Shown: positions 44,124 to 53,493, counted from the stretch's first letter. The stretch: 64,000 nucleotides of DNA from Nitrospira sp. (GCA_024331125.1 JANDJI010000005.1:163555-227554), one strand, 5' to 3'. Made by a program: numbers and translations. The notes: a model not told the origin generated them from the letters alone.

Positions 44124-44250
44124 CTCACCCTCACGTATCTATTTGCAAAAGACAGATCGACATCGTTGGATCCAGGCCGTGGCTTCCTTCTCCACTCCGA
44201 CTTTCCCGTGGTCGAAAACCACCTTGCCAAGCTAAGAAACAAGTTAAGAA

Positions 44251-44280
44251 AAAAGAGGGTGATGAACATCACCCTCTTTT
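44251..44280. terminator. Strong bidirectional terminator hairpin
   Basis: AAAAGAGGGTGAT and its complement form a 13-bp stem around a GAAC loop, flanked by A and T runs on both sides. On the minus strand it lies 36 bases past the stop of the gene at 44316 and is followed by TTTTTTCTTAAC. Confidence 0.85.
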
Positions 44281-44315
44281 CCCGACAGAGCCGCTCGTTG
44301 TTCGATCGTTCTGTT

Positions 44316-45065
44316 CTATTCAAGACCCTTCACTAGATTCGGTTTTGCGAGGTCGGTTCCGTAATCGGATTTGGTCTGTTTTGATCCATACCCCCAGCCA
44401 GGTTGGGGCTCGCAATTCCAGCACGGAGCCGATCCCGTGTATTCGCCGATCGTCGTGTCGATTACTCCTCCGATCTTGCCCGGTATCACTCCGCCGGCGA
44501 CACCGCCCGTCATGCTACCGCTGCTCGTTTCAATTCCCCGCTCGGTTGACGGGTCGGGACGCTGTCCCAGCCCACCGAACCCTGCCAGCTTCTCATTCCC
44601 ACGCAGCACGTAGACTTCACGAACGATTTTCCGACCGGTCCCAAATTCCTGGTGAGCGGTCGTCGCCTCGACGACCTGCAAAGAAATATCATCACCCGCG
44701 TTTAAGGTCCGGATTTGATCCATGTTGGTTCGCTCATCGAAAAACACCACAAGCGAATTCATGGCTCCCAAGCCGGCTCTGCCTTCATCGTGCGAGCTCC
44801 CGCCAGTCTCCAGATGCATCTTTCCTCCAGGGAAATCGATAGCCAGCACCCGTCCGTAAATGGTTTCCGGCAATGAAAGGCGATCGAGAAACGCATTCCG
44901 ATCGAACGCTTGTACGCGGTTTGCGTGCCCGGAGACGTCGCCAACCCCGGTTCCTACACCCATCGCGGATCCACCAGACGATTGCTGCAGGCGCTCTTGA
45001 GCCTTTGCAACGCCTCCAGAGCCGACTAATAAAATCGCGGCTCCCAGTGCCAACACCTTACGCAT
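44316..45065 (-). CDS. Exported protein of unknown function
   Basis: This 249-residue protein begins with a signal peptide ('MRKVLALGAAILLVGSGGVAKA', cleaved near residue 22). A central part with beta-strand character ('IYGRVLAIDFPGGKMHLETG', 'LNAGDDISLQVVEATT') recalls small OB-like or SH3-like modules, and the C-terminal third is glycine-rich and ends with 'CWNCEPQPGWGYG'. The start at 45065 is used because it begins the signal peptide; the frame extends further upstream. The family is unknown to me. A strong terminator follows. Confidence 0.65.
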   Translation of the reverse strand: MRKVLALGAAILLVGSGGVAKAQERLQQSSGGSAMGVGTGVGDVSGHANRVQAFDRNAFLDRLSLPETIYGRVLAIDFPGGKMHLETGGSSHDEGRAGLGAMNSLVVFFDERTNMDQIRTLNAGDDISLQVVEATTAHQEFGTGRKIVREVYVLRGNEKLAGFGGLGQRPDPSTERGIETSSGSMTGGVAGGVIPGKIGGVIDTTIGEYTGSAPCWNCEPQPGWGYGSKQTKSDYGTDLAKPNLVKGLE

Positions 45066-45269
45066 GGACTGCCTCCTTGTAAGTAAAAGCATGGTGTGGT
45101 GCAAAAGAATACGCCGATATTGTGAACTTCTTCGCGACAACGATCGTCAATCTTTCAGAGCCTTCAACCCAAATCAAATCTTCGCAAATCTTCGTCCACG
45201 TGTATTGTATGAACCCTAGGCCAACTGCATGCCACTGTCAAGAGGGCACGATACGTCTTCTGCAAATCG

Positions 45270-45356
45270 TGGTGCCCGGAGGGAGGGTCGAACTCCCACT
45301 CTCTCGCGAGAACCGGATTTTGAGTCCGGCGCGTCTGCCAGTTCCGCCATCCGGGC
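45270..45356 (-). tRNA. tRNA-Leu(CAA)
   Basis: The minus strand folds as a class II tRNA. The acceptor stem pairs GCCCGGA with TCCGGGC. The anticodon arm CCGGA-CTCAAAA-TCCGG gives anticodon CAA, reading UUG. A long variable arm and a T arm GGGAGTTCGACCCTCC follow, and the 3' end ACCA is encoded. It is 87 bases long with CCA. There is no further tRNA next to it. Confidence 0.95.
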
Positions 45357-45432
45357 CTATAACTCTTCATGCCGCATCTAAGGAACGCTCTTGTAACATG
45401 ACGGCCCTTTACGGTCAATGAGAGACGTCACT

Positions 45433-45494
45433 GGGAGGAGGAGGAGGAGGAGGAGGAGGAGGAGGAAAGAAGAGGAAGAGGAAGAGGAGGGAAG
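45433..45494. repeat. 62-base uninterrupted purine tract with (GGA)11 microsatellite
   Basis: Eleven GGA units (45434-45466) run into AAGAAGAGGAAGAGG-type sequence with no pyrimidine until 45495. The tract lies 77 bases upstream of tRNA-Leu on the minus strand and about 128 bases before the YggX-like gene. Reading frames through it are low complexity and not taken as genes. Confidence 0.9.
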
Positions 45495-45622
45495 TACCCG
45501 CATCCCTTTTTTCCCAAACCGAGGTTTGCTATAGTGCATCGCGTGGCTCATCATAATGAATCTCGATATCCACACTTCAGCACCGTTTTCAAAACTTCGC
45601 GCAAACAAGGAGTATCACGGAC

Positions 45623-45904
45623 ATGGCGGAAGTAGCGTGCGTGACATGTGGGCAGACCGGAGAAGCCATCACTGCTCCCCTTTTTCTCGGAAAACTCGAG
45701 GCGGAGGTTAAAGCCAAGGTCTGTCAAAGTTGTTGGAAAAAATGGGAAGGGATGCGGGTCATGATCATCAATGAATACCGCGTCAATCTCGGTGATGAAA
45801 GCGGTCGCGAGCTGGTCAGAAAACAAATGAAAGCCTTCTTGAAGCTGGGCGAGCCTGTCGATTCGTCCAAGGTGGCGGAAAACTATCGGCCTCTCAATCA
45901 ATAA
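45623..45904 (+). CDS. Small YggX-like (Fe(II) trafficking / oxidative damage protection) protein with CxxC motifs
   Basis: This 93-residue protein has two CxxC pairs, 'CVTCGQTG' and 'CQSCWKKWEGM', the first suggesting a zinc or iron site. Residues 33-75 ('WKKWEGMRVMIINEYRVNL' and 'GRELVRKQMKAFLKLG') match the YggX helical pattern of a W-x-x-W core, 'MLINE'-type segment and 'EQEMxxFL'-type helix. YggX proteins protect iron-sulfur clusters. Classical YggX lacks the first CxxC pair, so the exact role here is uncertain. Confidence 0.7.
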   Translation: MAEVACVTCGQTGEAITAPLFLGKLEAEVKAKVCQSCWKKWEGMRVMIINEYRVNLGDESGRELVRKQMKAFLKLGEPVDSSKVAENYRPLNQ

Positions 45905-46131
45905 CGCGCAGTAACGACAAGCCTGTTGCGCGGCGCCATCGTCGTTCCACCTATTCTCCGTTTTTGTTTTTGACGGTGACTCCCACTGAACGTCTCCATG
46001 AGTCGAGGCCTTTCAGCCAACGGGCCTTCATTGACAGTGTGAATTGAGAAGTGCTACGTTTGCGTGTTTCTTTTTCGCCACGGTGCGTCGTGCTCAAAGC
46101 ACAGCGCAAAGATTGAAGCCGGATTGACCGT

Positions 46132-46587
46132 ATGATCACCCAGATGCACGTCAAGGGATTGATGTTCGATCCCTACAATAACGCCTACATCGTGATCTTG
46201 CGAGATGAAAACCAATCGGAAATGCTGCCGATTTGGATCGGAAAACCGGAAGCGAGTTCCATCAGTTTGGCTCTGGAGAACATTGCGCCGCCTCGTCCGA
46301 TGACCCATGATTTTATGAAGGCCTACTTGGATGCGGTGAATGCCAAAGTCATCAGCGTGGTCATCACCGATTTGAACGAAAATACCTATTTCGCCAAAAT
46401 CCACCTGATGTACGGCGATTCGGAGTACACGGTGGACTCCAGGCCGAGCGATGCCATCGCGTTGGCGCTTCGGTCGGAAGCCCCGATTTTCGTCAATGAA
46501 TCGGTCATCAAAAAACAAAGCTCGGAAGAGCTCGATCAGTGGTTGGAAAATTTGAAGCCGGAAGATTTTGGGAAACTGGATTCCTGA
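46132..46587 (+). CDS. DUF151 bifunctional nuclease-family protein
   Basis: This 151-residue protein matches the DUF151 (BFN) family: 'LPIWIGKPEASSISLAL', 'RPMTHDFMKAYLDAV', 'VVITDLNENTYFAKIHL' and 'VDSRPSDAIALALRSEAPIF'. Plant members have been described as DNases/RNases; the bacterial role is not settled. It is followed almost directly by a diverged paralogue on the same strand. Confidence 0.9.
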   Translation: MITQMHVKGLMFDPYNNAYIVILRDENQSEMLPIWIGKPEASSISLALENIAPPRPMTHDFMKAYLDAVNAKVISVVITDLNENTYFAKIHLMYGDSEYTVDSRPSDAIALALRSEAPIFVNESVIKKQSSEELDQWLENLKPEDFGKLDS

Positions 46588-46591
46588 AGCC

Positions 46592-47080
46592 ATGCCTGAA
46601 CCGACGATCGAATCCGCAGAGCCGTTGCTTCAACTATCGGTCGACCGTGTCGTCGACGACTCGACCACCGATACTCGCATCGCCGTCCTTTCACGCACCG
46701 ACGTTCCCACGGAACATCTCATGATCTGGGTGGGGGCATCGGAAGGTGAAGCGATTCGGAGGGCGTTGGACGTTTCGGTCACCCCGAGACCCATGAGCCA
46801 CGACCTGATCAAAAATTTCGGGGACCATCTTGGCATAACGATGACGCAGGTGGTCCTCACGGATGTAAAAAACAACACTTACTTCGCGACGGTTTACATC
46901 CAAAGTAACGGAGTGACTCGAACCATTGACGCAAGACCGAGTGATGCTATCGCGTTGGCGTTGCGTTGCCACGCTCCGATCTACGTAACGCAGGACGTCT
47001 GGAGGCGGAGAAGCGGCCAAAACCTTGAAGCATGGTTGAGCAAAGTCGAGTCAAAAAATTTCGGAACGCAGGAAGTCTAA
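46592..47080 (+). CDS. Second DUF151 bifunctional nuclease-family protein
   Basis: About 162 residues. The same family landmarks as in the upstream gene recur: 'LMIWVGASEGEAIRRAL', 'RPMSHDLIKNFGDHLGI', 'VVLTDVKNNTYFATVYI' and 'IDARPSDAIALALRCHAPIY'. It begins four bases after the first copy ends and looks like a tandem duplication that has diverged strongly. The ATG at 46592 follows the stop of the first gene closely; an in-frame start eight codons upstream would overlap it. rplM follows. Confidence 0.88.
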   Translation: MPEPTIESAEPLLQLSVDRVVDDSTTDTRIAVLSRTDVPTEHLMIWVGASEGEAIRRALDVSVTPRPMSHDLIKNFGDHLGITMTQVVLTDVKNNTYFATVYIQSNGVTRTIDARPSDAIALALRCHAPIYVTQDVWRRRSGQNLEAWLSKVESKNFGTQEV

Positions 47081-47118
47081 CTTATCGTTTTGGAGAAATG
47101 GGATCGAGGAGACACGCA

Positions 47119-47544
47119 ATGACCTACTTTGAAAAACCGGCCAATGTGCGGCATACGTGGTATCTGGTCAATGCAGAGGGGAAAACTCTCGGACGGCTCG
47201 CCGCCAGAGTCGCAGCCATCTTAAGAGGAAAGCATCGCTCTACATTCACCCCCCATGTCGATATGGGAGACCACGTCATTATCGTGAATGCGGAAAAGAT
47301 TCAATTGACCGGCAATAAGATGAAAACCAAGCTGTACCGTCGCCACACCGGCTACCCCGGAGGCCTGAAGACCGCTTCGGCCGAGCACCTGTTTCGAAAA
47401 GACCCTTCGCAATTGCTTGTTCAAGCCATTGAAGGGATGCTTCCCAAAAACCCGCTTGGAAACGGTATGGCCAGAAAACTCCGGGTTTACACCGGCCCGG
47501 ATCACCCGCATCACGCACAACAGCCGGAACCGATTTCGTTATAA
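47119..47544 (+). CDS. rplM: 50S ribosomal protein L13
   Basis: This 141-residue protein shows L13 landmarks throughout: 'WYLVNAEGKTLGRLAARVA', 'KHRSTFTPHVDMGDHVIIVN', 'TGNKMKTKLYRRHTGYPGG' and 'GMLPKNPLGNGMARKLRVY'. The start at 47119 is chosen because GAGGAG lies eight bases before it; a start seven codons upstream has no good site. It is co-transcribed with rpsI, 42 bases downstream. Confidence 0.97.
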   Translation: MTYFEKPANVRHTWYLVNAEGKTLGRLAARVAAILRGKHRSTFTPHVDMGDHVIIVNAEKIQLTGNKMKTKLYRRHTGYPGGLKTASAEHLFRKDPSQLLVQAIEGMLPKNPLGNGMARKLRVYTGPDHPHHAQQPEPISL

Positions 47545-47586
47545 GGAACAATCACGCTACAGGACAGACGGAAGGAGACAACTCTC

Positions 47587-47979
47587 ATGGCAGTGGCACC
47601 ACACTATGCAACGGGTCGCAGAAAATGCGCGGTCGCGAGGGCGTGGGTGAGCGGGACCGCCGGCGAAATCACGGTTAATGAAAAACCGCTGGAACAAGCT
47701 TTTCCCCGTCTCACCTTGCGACAAATCATTCAACTTCCACTCGAGTTAGCCGGGCTTCTTGGCAAGTGCTCGATCAACGCGACCGTGTACGGCGGCGGAC
47801 CTACAGGGCAAGCCGGAGCGCTTCGGCACGCCATTGCAAGAGCTCTCGTCGCCATGAACCCATCGGCTCGCCCCCCTCTCAAGAAGGAAGGACTCCTCAT
47901 GAGAGACTCACGCGTCAAAGAGCGAAAAAAGTACGGCCAGAAAGGCGCCCGCAAGCGATTCCAATACTCAAAACGGTAA
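47587..47979 (+). CDS. rpsI: 30S ribosomal protein S9
   Basis: This 130-residue protein has the S9 pattern: 'YATGRRKCAVARAWV', 'GGGPTGQAGALRHAIARAL' and the C-terminal 'VKERKKYGQKGARKRFQYSKR' shortened here to its start, with the final Lys-Arg that reaches the ribosomal P site. It follows rplM as usual. A terminator comes 25 bases after the stop. Confidence 0.97.
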   Translation: MAVAPHYATGRRKCAVARAWVSGTAGEITVNEKPLEQAFPRLTLRQIIQLPLELAGLLGKCSINATVYGGGPTGQAGALRHAIARALVAMNPSARPPLKKEGLLMRDSRVKERKKYGQKGARKRFQYSKR

Positions 47980-48003
47980 TGTCAGGAGGTGCCGGTTCTC
48001 TGG

Positions 48004-48034
48004 AACGGGAAGGTTTAAGACCTTCCCGTTTTTT
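48004..48034 (+). terminator. Rho-independent terminator after rplM-rpsI
   Basis: AACGGGAAGGT and ACCTTCCCGTT form an 11-bp stem around TTAAG, followed by six T. It ends the ribosomal protein transcript before argC. Confidence 0.9.
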
Positions 48035-48090
48035 ATCTCTCCTCCATACCGCTCCGTTCCTCAATTCGAATACGAATAGAGGTAAGACTC

Positions 48091-49143
48091 ATGCCCAAGA
48101 AATTCCGAGTCGCTATTGCGGGTGCCAGCGGTTATGCGGGAGCCGAGCTCGTTCGGCTTGCCGCCGCCCATCCTCATTACGAAATCACCGCCGTGACGTC
48201 GGAGAAATCGGTCGGCCAACCGGTCGCCTCGGTCTTTCCCAGCCTGACGGGCATTGTCGATCATCGTTTTGAATCGCTGGCACCCGAGGCGCTGGCCGAA
48301 CGAGCCGACGCCGTTTTTTTGGCCCTCCCCCATACCAAATCGCAGGAGCCGGTCGCTTCCTGCGTGAGCGCGGGTCTCTATGTCGTTGACCTGAGCGCCG
48401 ATTACCGCCTCAAGAATGCCACTGCTTACGAATCCTGGTACCAAACGCCACACAAGCATGCAGATTTATTAAAGAAGGCCGTCTACGGTTTACCGGAACT
48501 CCATCGACATGCCATTGCTAAAACGAAACTGGTTGCCTCTCCCGGCTGCTATCCCACGGCCGCGATTCTTCAGTTAGCGCCCCTGGTCGCCAAAGGCGTC
48601 ATCCAACCGGACACAATCGTCATCGACGCCAAATCCGGCATTTCCGGCGCGGGGCGAAGCCCGGCGTTACCCTATCATTTCCCGGAAGCCCATGAATCGC
48701 TCGAACCCTACAAGATCGGAACCCATCGCCATGTCCCTGAAATTGAACAGGAGCTTGCGGGAATCCTCAGGTCACCAGGGCAGGTGACCATCACCTTCAC
48801 CCCCCATTTGGTACCTATGAATCGAGGAATCTTGAGCACGGCTTACTGTAAGCTGACGCGTCCGACCACGATTGACGAACTCCGGGCCCTCTACGCGGAC
48901 TTTTATAAAGGAGAGCGGTTCGTCCGGTTGTTTGGCGACATTGTCCCCAATCCTCGTTATCTCAAAGGTTCAAACTTTTGCGACGTCGGCGTATATTTGG
49001 ACGCTCGGACGGGGTGGGTCGTGACGGTCGCGGCCGTTGACAATCTTGTCAAGGGTGCGGCCGGTCAGGCTATCCAAGCGATGAATGTGATGATGGGACT
49101 TCCCGAAGACAGCGGGTTGACGGCGCCGAGCAGCTATCCGTGA
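48091..49143 (+). CDS. argC: N-acetyl-gamma-glutamyl-phosphate reductase
   Basis: This 350-residue enzyme reduces N-acetylglutamyl phosphate in arginine synthesis. The NADP site is 'AIAGASGYAGAELVRL' near residue 9, and the catalytic cysteine is in 'LVASPGCYPTAAILQL' near 150. The C-terminal 'DNLVKGAAGQAIQAMN' is also conserved. argJ follows 40 bases downstream; the two form an arginine pair. Confidence 0.97.
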   Translation: MPKKFRVAIAGASGYAGAELVRLAAAHPHYEITAVTSEKSVGQPVASVFPSLTGIVDHRFESLAPEALAERADAVFLALPHTKSQEPVASCVSAGLYVVDLSADYRLKNATAYESWYQTPHKHADLLKKAVYGLPELHRHAIAKTKLVASPGCYPTAAILQLAPLVAKGVIQPDTIVIDAKSGISGAGRSPALPYHFPEAHESLEPYKIGTHRHVPEIEQELAGILRSPGQVTITFTPHLVPMNRGILSTAYCKLTRPTTIDELRALYADFYKGERFVRLFGDIVPNPRYLKGSNFCDVGVYLDARTGWVVTVAAVDNLVKGAAGQAIQAMNVMMGLPEDSGLTAPSSYP

Positions 49144-49183
49144 TATTCACCGGTCTCCACCGACCTCTCTCTGGAAACATGCA

Positions 49184-50392
49184 GTGAAAAACGACCACGC
49201 ACAGGGCGTGACGGTGCCCACAGGTTTTCAAGCAACCGGCCTCCACTGCGGAATCAAGAAGGCCGGAATGCCCGACCTCGCCCTCATCGTTTCAGAGGTC
49301 GCCGGACCAATCGCCGGCGTTTTCACAAAGAACCGCGTTCAGGCCGCTCCCGTACGACTCAACCGCCTGCACCTCGGTCGCCGCCAGGGTCGCGCGATCA
49401 TCGTAAATAGCGGAAACGCCAACGCCTGTACGGGACCGGATGGACTCGTCGCGGCAAAAGCCATGGCCTCGACGGTCGCACGGGCCCTTTCTATCCCTAC
49501 CCACCAGGTGTTTGTCGGTTCGACCGGTGTGATCGGCCGTCCCCTGCCCATCGACCGGATCATCAGCCACGTTCCGACTCTGATCGCTCGACTCAGTCCC
49601 CGCGGAGGAAAGCAGGCCGCTCGCGCAATCCTGACGACCGATTTGAGGCCGAAAACCGTCGTTCTCCGTGGCAGAGTGAACGGAACGGTCTTCACGATCG
49701 GCGGAATCGCCAAAGGCTCCGGGATGATCCATCCCAACATGGCCACCATGTTGGCCTTTCTCACCACCGACGCGGCCATCGAACCGGCGGCGCTTCAACG
49801 GGCTCTGACGTCGGCGGTCAATCGATCCTTCAACTGTATCACCGTGGACGGCGACACCAGCACCAACGACATGGTCTTGTGCCTGGCCAACGGCATGGCT
49901 CGAAACCGGCCAATCCGGGAGGGCACTCGCCACTATCGCACGTTTGAGCAAATGTTGTACGAAGCCTCTGAACGACTGGCGCTCGCTATATGCCGAGACG
50001 GTGAAGGAGTGACCAAAATCGTCAAGATTGCGGTGAGCGGCGCCAAAACCGAAGCCGCGGCTAAACGTGTGGCCTCCACCGTCGCGACATCCAACCTTGT
50101 TAAAACCGCTCTGTTCGGAGAAGACGCCAATTGGGGGCGGGTCATGGCGGCAATCGGCCGATCAGGCACCCCGATTGATCCGAATAGAATCACGGTTCGT
50201 TTCGGCGATGTCGTCATGGTCAAAAAAGGAACAGGGACCGGTCTTGACGCCGAGCGAAAAATCGCCCGGGTCTTCAAACAACGAGAGTTTGCCATCTCAA
50301 TCGACCTCGGGCAGGGTAAGGCCCACGCGCACATGTGGACGACCGATCTCTCCTACGAATACATCCGCATTAACGCCAGCTACCGGTCCTAA
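49184..50392 (+). CDS. argJ: Arginine biosynthesis bifunctional protein ArgJ
   Basis: This 402-residue enzyme transfers acetyl from N-acetylornithine to glutamate and so recycles the acetyl group; some members also use acetyl-CoA. The self-cleavage site is in 'GMIHPNMATMLAFL', where the threonine becomes the nucleophile of the beta chain. 'IIVNSGNANACTG' forms the oxyanion region. The start is GTG; the only nearby ATG is followed at once by a stop. It pairs with argC upstream. Confidence 0.96.
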   Translation: MKNDHAQGVTVPTGFQATGLHCGIKKAGMPDLALIVSEVAGPIAGVFTKNRVQAAPVRLNRLHLGRRQGRAIIVNSGNANACTGPDGLVAAKAMASTVARALSIPTHQVFVGSTGVIGRPLPIDRIISHVPTLIARLSPRGGKQAARAILTTDLRPKTVVLRGRVNGTVFTIGGIAKGSGMIHPNMATMLAFLTTDAAIEPAALQRALTSAVNRSFNCITVDGDTSTNDMVLCLANGMARNRPIREGTRHYRTFEQMLYEASERLALAICRDGEGVTKIVKIAVSGAKTEAAAKRVASTVATSNLVKTALFGEDANWGRVMAAIGRSGTPIDPNRITVRFGDVVMVKKGTGTGLDAERKIARVFKQREFAISIDLGQGKAHAHMWTTDLSYEYIRINASYRS

Positions 50393-50720
50393 AGGTTCCA
50401 ATGAGGCTGGCGCTTCGAATGTTCTTCTCTTGCTTTTTGTCTGGCTTACGCTGACAAACTTAGGTTCATCCCATTTTATTATGTTGATGCGATCAAGATA
50501 AGGAACCATGTTCTCTCAACCGCTTGAAAATGCTCAGCGACTATGGTAGCGTGCGTCGGCTTTGCAGATGACAACTTGTCAACCCGTCTCATCCATTGGG
50601 ATAGGGACCGGACTCTTTCAAATTTAACATCAGCGTACGCGCTGCTCGGCTTGAGACTAAGGGGCTGTTCCCCTCGCCCGTTTCACGGGCGCTCTGCAAG
50701 CCTTGAAGGGAGGTGAACGC
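50393..50720 (+). promoter_or_regulatory. Gene-free region with a possible rpsB leader
   Basis: These 328 bases contain no credible gene. Near the rpsB end two adjacent hairpins can form: AGGGG/CCCCT (about 50660-50674) and CGCCCGT/ACGGGCG with a TTC loop (50675-50691). The ribosome binding site GGGAGGTG lies about 17 bases after the second. Many bacteria autoregulate rpsB through its leader, so this is a candidate, but I did not recognise a named motif. Confidence 0.35.
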
Positions 50721-51494
50721 ATGGGAGTGGTGACGATCAAGGAGTTATTGGAAGCCGGAGTACACTTCGGTCATCAGACGAATCGCTGGAATCCGAAGAT
50801 GAAAAAATTTCTCTTCGGCGAGCGAAATGGAATCTACATCATTGACCTGCAACAAACCCTTGACCGTCTCAACCAAGCCTACGCGTTCGTCCGCGACACG
50901 GTGGCGGCCGGCGAATCGATCTTGTTCATCGGAACCAAACGGCAGGCGGCCGAAATTCTCGAAGAAGAAGCCAAACGCGCCAACGCGTTCTTCGTCAACC
51001 AACGCTGGCTCGGAGGAATGCTGACGAATTTTCAGACCATCCGTCGCAGCATCGACAAAATGAAAAAACTCGAGACCATCCTGGAAAATCCCGCCGAGCA
51101 CGGCCTCAAAAAGAAAGAAATTCTCCTGATGCAGAAGAACGTCGCCAAGTTGCAAAAATACCTCTCAGGCATCAGAAACATGCGGACGCTTCCGGGAGCC
51201 ATCTTCGTACTCGACACCAGAATCGAACGGATCGCCGTCCAAGAAGCCGTGCGGCTGGACATTCCCGTGATCGCGATTCTTGACAGCAACTGCGATCCGG
51301 ACAATATCGCCTACCCGATCCCCGGCAACGACGACGCCATCCGCTCCATCAAGCTCATTACCTCAAAAATCGCCGATGCCTGCATCGAAGGCGCCCATCT
51401 CAAAACCCAACGAGAGGAGGCGGAATTTCAAGCCGTGCCGGAGGCTGGCGAGAAGAAACAGACGGTCCGCCTTGAGAGCGTTCCGGCATCGTAG
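50721..51494 (+). CDS. rpsB: 30S ribosomal protein S2
   Basis: This 257-residue protein carries S2 landmarks: '[20 protein letters not shown]', '[11 protein letters not shown]', '[17 protein letters not shown]' and '[20 protein letters not shown]'. The start at 50721 has GGGAGGTG at good distance; an in-frame start six codons earlier would include the binding site itself. tsf, pyrH and frr follow, the standard order. Confidence 0.97.
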   Translation: MGVVTIKELLEAGVHFGHQTNRWNPKMKKFLFGERNGIYIIDLQQTLDRLNQAYAFVRDTVAAGESILFIGTKRQAAEILEEEAKRANAFFVNQRWLGGMLTNFQTIRRSIDKMKKLETILENPAEHGLKKKEILLMQKNVAKLQKYLSGIRNMRTLPGAIFVLDTRIERIAVQEAVRLDIPVIAILDSNCDPDNIAYPIPGNDDAIRSIKLITSKIADACIEGAHLKTQREEAEFQAVPEAGEKKQTVRLESVPAS

Positions 51495-51562
51495 GCGGAC
51501 AACTCATTTTCATCGTGCTCGACCTGGTTTCAGCAGAACGACCACAAAAAGGATGACGGACT

Positions 51563-52159
51563 ATGGCGGGATCAAGTCAGTTGGTCAAAGAGCTTCGTGA
51601 AAAAACCGGCGCCGGCATTCTGGATTGCCAGAAGGCATTGGCTGAAAACGGCAACGATATCGAGAAGGCCGTCGACTATTTGCGACAAAAGGGTCTGGCG
51701 GCGGCGGCGAAAAAATCCGGGCGCGAGACAAACCAGGGCCTTGTCCACGCGTATATCCACATGGGGGGGAAAATCGGGGTGCTGATCGAAGTCAATTGCG
51801 AAACGGACTTTGTCGCGCGCAACGACGAGTTCAAAACCTTCGTCAACGATCTTGCCCTCCAAGTCGCGGCGGCCAAACCGCTGTACGTCAGACGAGAGGA
51901 TATCCCCAAGGACCTCATCGAAAAGGAACGGGCAATTTATGAGGGACAAGCGAAGGAGATGGGAAAACCGCCCGCCGCTTGGCCGAAAATCGTCGAGGGA
52001 AAGCTAGAAAAATTCTATCAGGAATCCTGCTTGCTGGAGCAGGCCTTCATTAAAGACCCGGCTATCACCATCAAGGATCTCCTGGCCCAAAAGATCGCAA
52101 AAATCGGAGAGAACATCAACATCCGACGATTCGTCCGCTATCAACTGGGCGAGGCATGA
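51563..52159 (+). CDS. tsf: Elongation factor Ts
   Basis: This 198-residue factor exchanges GDP for GTP on EF-Tu. The N-terminal UBA-like part '[19 protein letters not shown]' and the core '[19 protein letters not shown]' are diagnostic. It is of the short type (about 200 residues), with only one copy of the core subdomain. It overlaps pyrH by four bases. Confidence 0.97.
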   Translation: MAGSSQLVKELREKTGAGILDCQKALAENGNDIEKAVDYLRQKGLAAAAKKSGRETNQGLVHAYIHMGGKIGVLIEVNCETDFVARNDEFKTFVNDLALQVAAAKPLYVRREDIPKDLIEKERAIYEGQAKEMGKPPAAWPKIVEGKLEKFYQESCLLEQAFIKDPAITIKDLLAQKIAKIGENINIRRFVRYQLGEA

Positions 52160-52881
52160 GCGGAGCCAAATACCATCGCCTCCTTCTCAAGGTCAGCGGC
52201 GAGATGCTGGCCGGCGAGCAGGGCTATGGAATTCAGCCCTCCGTTCTCGAGAGCCTGGCCGAAGAAATCAAATCCGTTGTCGAACTCGGCATCCAAGTAG
52301 CCCTTGTGATCGGAGGTGGGAACATCTTCAGAGGAATCGCCGCCAGTGCGTCGGGGATGGAGCGCGCCTCGGCCGATTACATGGGCATGCTCGCCACGGT
52401 GCTCAACGCTTTGGCCTTACAGAACGCTTTGGAACGCGCCGGCATCATGACCCGCGTGCAATCCGCAATTGAAATGCGCCAACTGGCGGAAGGCTATATC
52501 CGCCGGCGGGCCATCCGGCACTTGGAAAAACATCGAGTGGTCATTTTCGCAGGAGGCACAGGCAACCCCTACTTTTCGACCGACACCGCTGCCGCCCTCC
52601 GCGCCATGGAAATCGGCGCCCAAGTCATCATGAAAGGCACCAAAGTCGACGGTATTTACGATGACGATCCCGTCAAGAATCCGACGGCCCAAAAGTATTC
52701 GGAGATTCCGTTCCTTTCGATCTTGAATCAAAATCTCAAGGTCATGGACGCAACGGCGATCAGTCTCTGTATGGATAACCATCTGCCGTTGATCGTTTTT
52801 AATCTCAAAGTGAAGGGCAATTTCCGGCGCGTGGCCATGGGCGAACCGATCGGCACGCTGGTCACGCCGAGCAATCGTTGA
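52156..52881 (+). CDS. pyrH: Uridylate kinase
   Basis: This 241-residue enzyme phosphorylates UMP to UDP. It shows '[18 protein letters not shown]', the '[11 protein letters not shown]' loop, '[19 protein letters not shown]' and '[20 protein letters not shown]', all typical of bacterial hexameric UMP kinase. It lies in the rpsB-tsf-pyrH-frr operon. Confidence 0.97.
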   Translation: MSGAKYHRLLLKVSGEMLAGEQGYGIQPSVLESLAEEIKSVVELGIQVALVIGGGNIFRGIAASASGMERASADYMGMLATVLNALALQNALERAGIMTRVQSAIEMRQLAEGYIRRRAIRHLEKHRVVIFAGGTGNPYFSTDTAAALRAMEIGAQVIMKGTKVDGIYDDDPVKNPTAQKYSEIPFLSILNQNLKVMDATAISLCMDNHLPLIVFNLKVKGNFRRVAMGEPIGTLVTPSNR

Positions 52882-52901
52882 TTTCATCGCGGAGCCTCAC
52901 G

Positions 52902-53465
52902 ATGTCAGGCGCAACACCCGTTCATCAAAAACTCACCCATCAGATGGAGCAAGCCGTTGAGCACTTAAAGCGGGATCTTTCCGGTCTCAGAACCGGCCGA
53001 GCCTCCGTAGCCCTTCTCGACGGCGTGAGGGTCGACTATTACGGCACCATGACCCCCTTGAAACAGGTCGCCAACATTTCGACGCCGGAGGCGCGATTGA
53101 TCACCATTCAGCCATGGGAGCCGAATTTGATCAAAGAAATCGAAAAGGCCTTGGCCACTTCGGGATTGGGCGTCACGCCGTCCAATGACGGCAAGATCAT
53201 CCGCGTCCCTCTTCCTCCCCTCACGGAAGAACGCCGAAAAGAACTGACCAAGATCTGTAAAAAACACGGCGAGGACACGAAGGTACACATCCGCGGCTTT
53301 CGGCGCGACGCCAACGAAGAATTGAAGAAACTTCAGAAAGATGCCAAGCTGACCGAGGACGAGCTGCGCAAGGCCGAACAAGAAACGCAAAAGATCACCG
53401 ATCAGTTCGTTCACAAGATCGACGAGATCATCAAAAAAAAGGAACAGGAGATCATGGAAGTCTGA
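52902..53465 (+). CDS. frr: Ribosome recycling factor
   Basis: This 187-residue factor, with EF-G, splits the ribosome after termination. Landmarks are 'LRTGRASVALLDGVRVDYYG', 'TPLKQVANISTPEARLITIQ' and 'IRVPLPPLTEERRKELTKIC'. The ATG at 52902 is preferred over a TTG eight codons upstream since GGAG precedes it and the length then fits the family. It ends the ribosomal operon; alr follows 28 bases later. Confidence 0.97.
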   Translation: MSGATPVHQKLTHQMEQAVEHLKRDLSGLRTGRASVALLDGVRVDYYGTMTPLKQVANISTPEARLITIQPWEPNLIKEIEKALATSGLGVTPSNDGKIIRVPLPPLTEERRKELTKICKKHGEDTKVHIRGFRRDANEELKKLQKDAKLTEDELRKAEQETQKITDQFVHKIDEIIKKKEQEIMEV

Positions 53466-53493
53466 CCCTTCGGATTTCCGGCTTCTTTCACGC

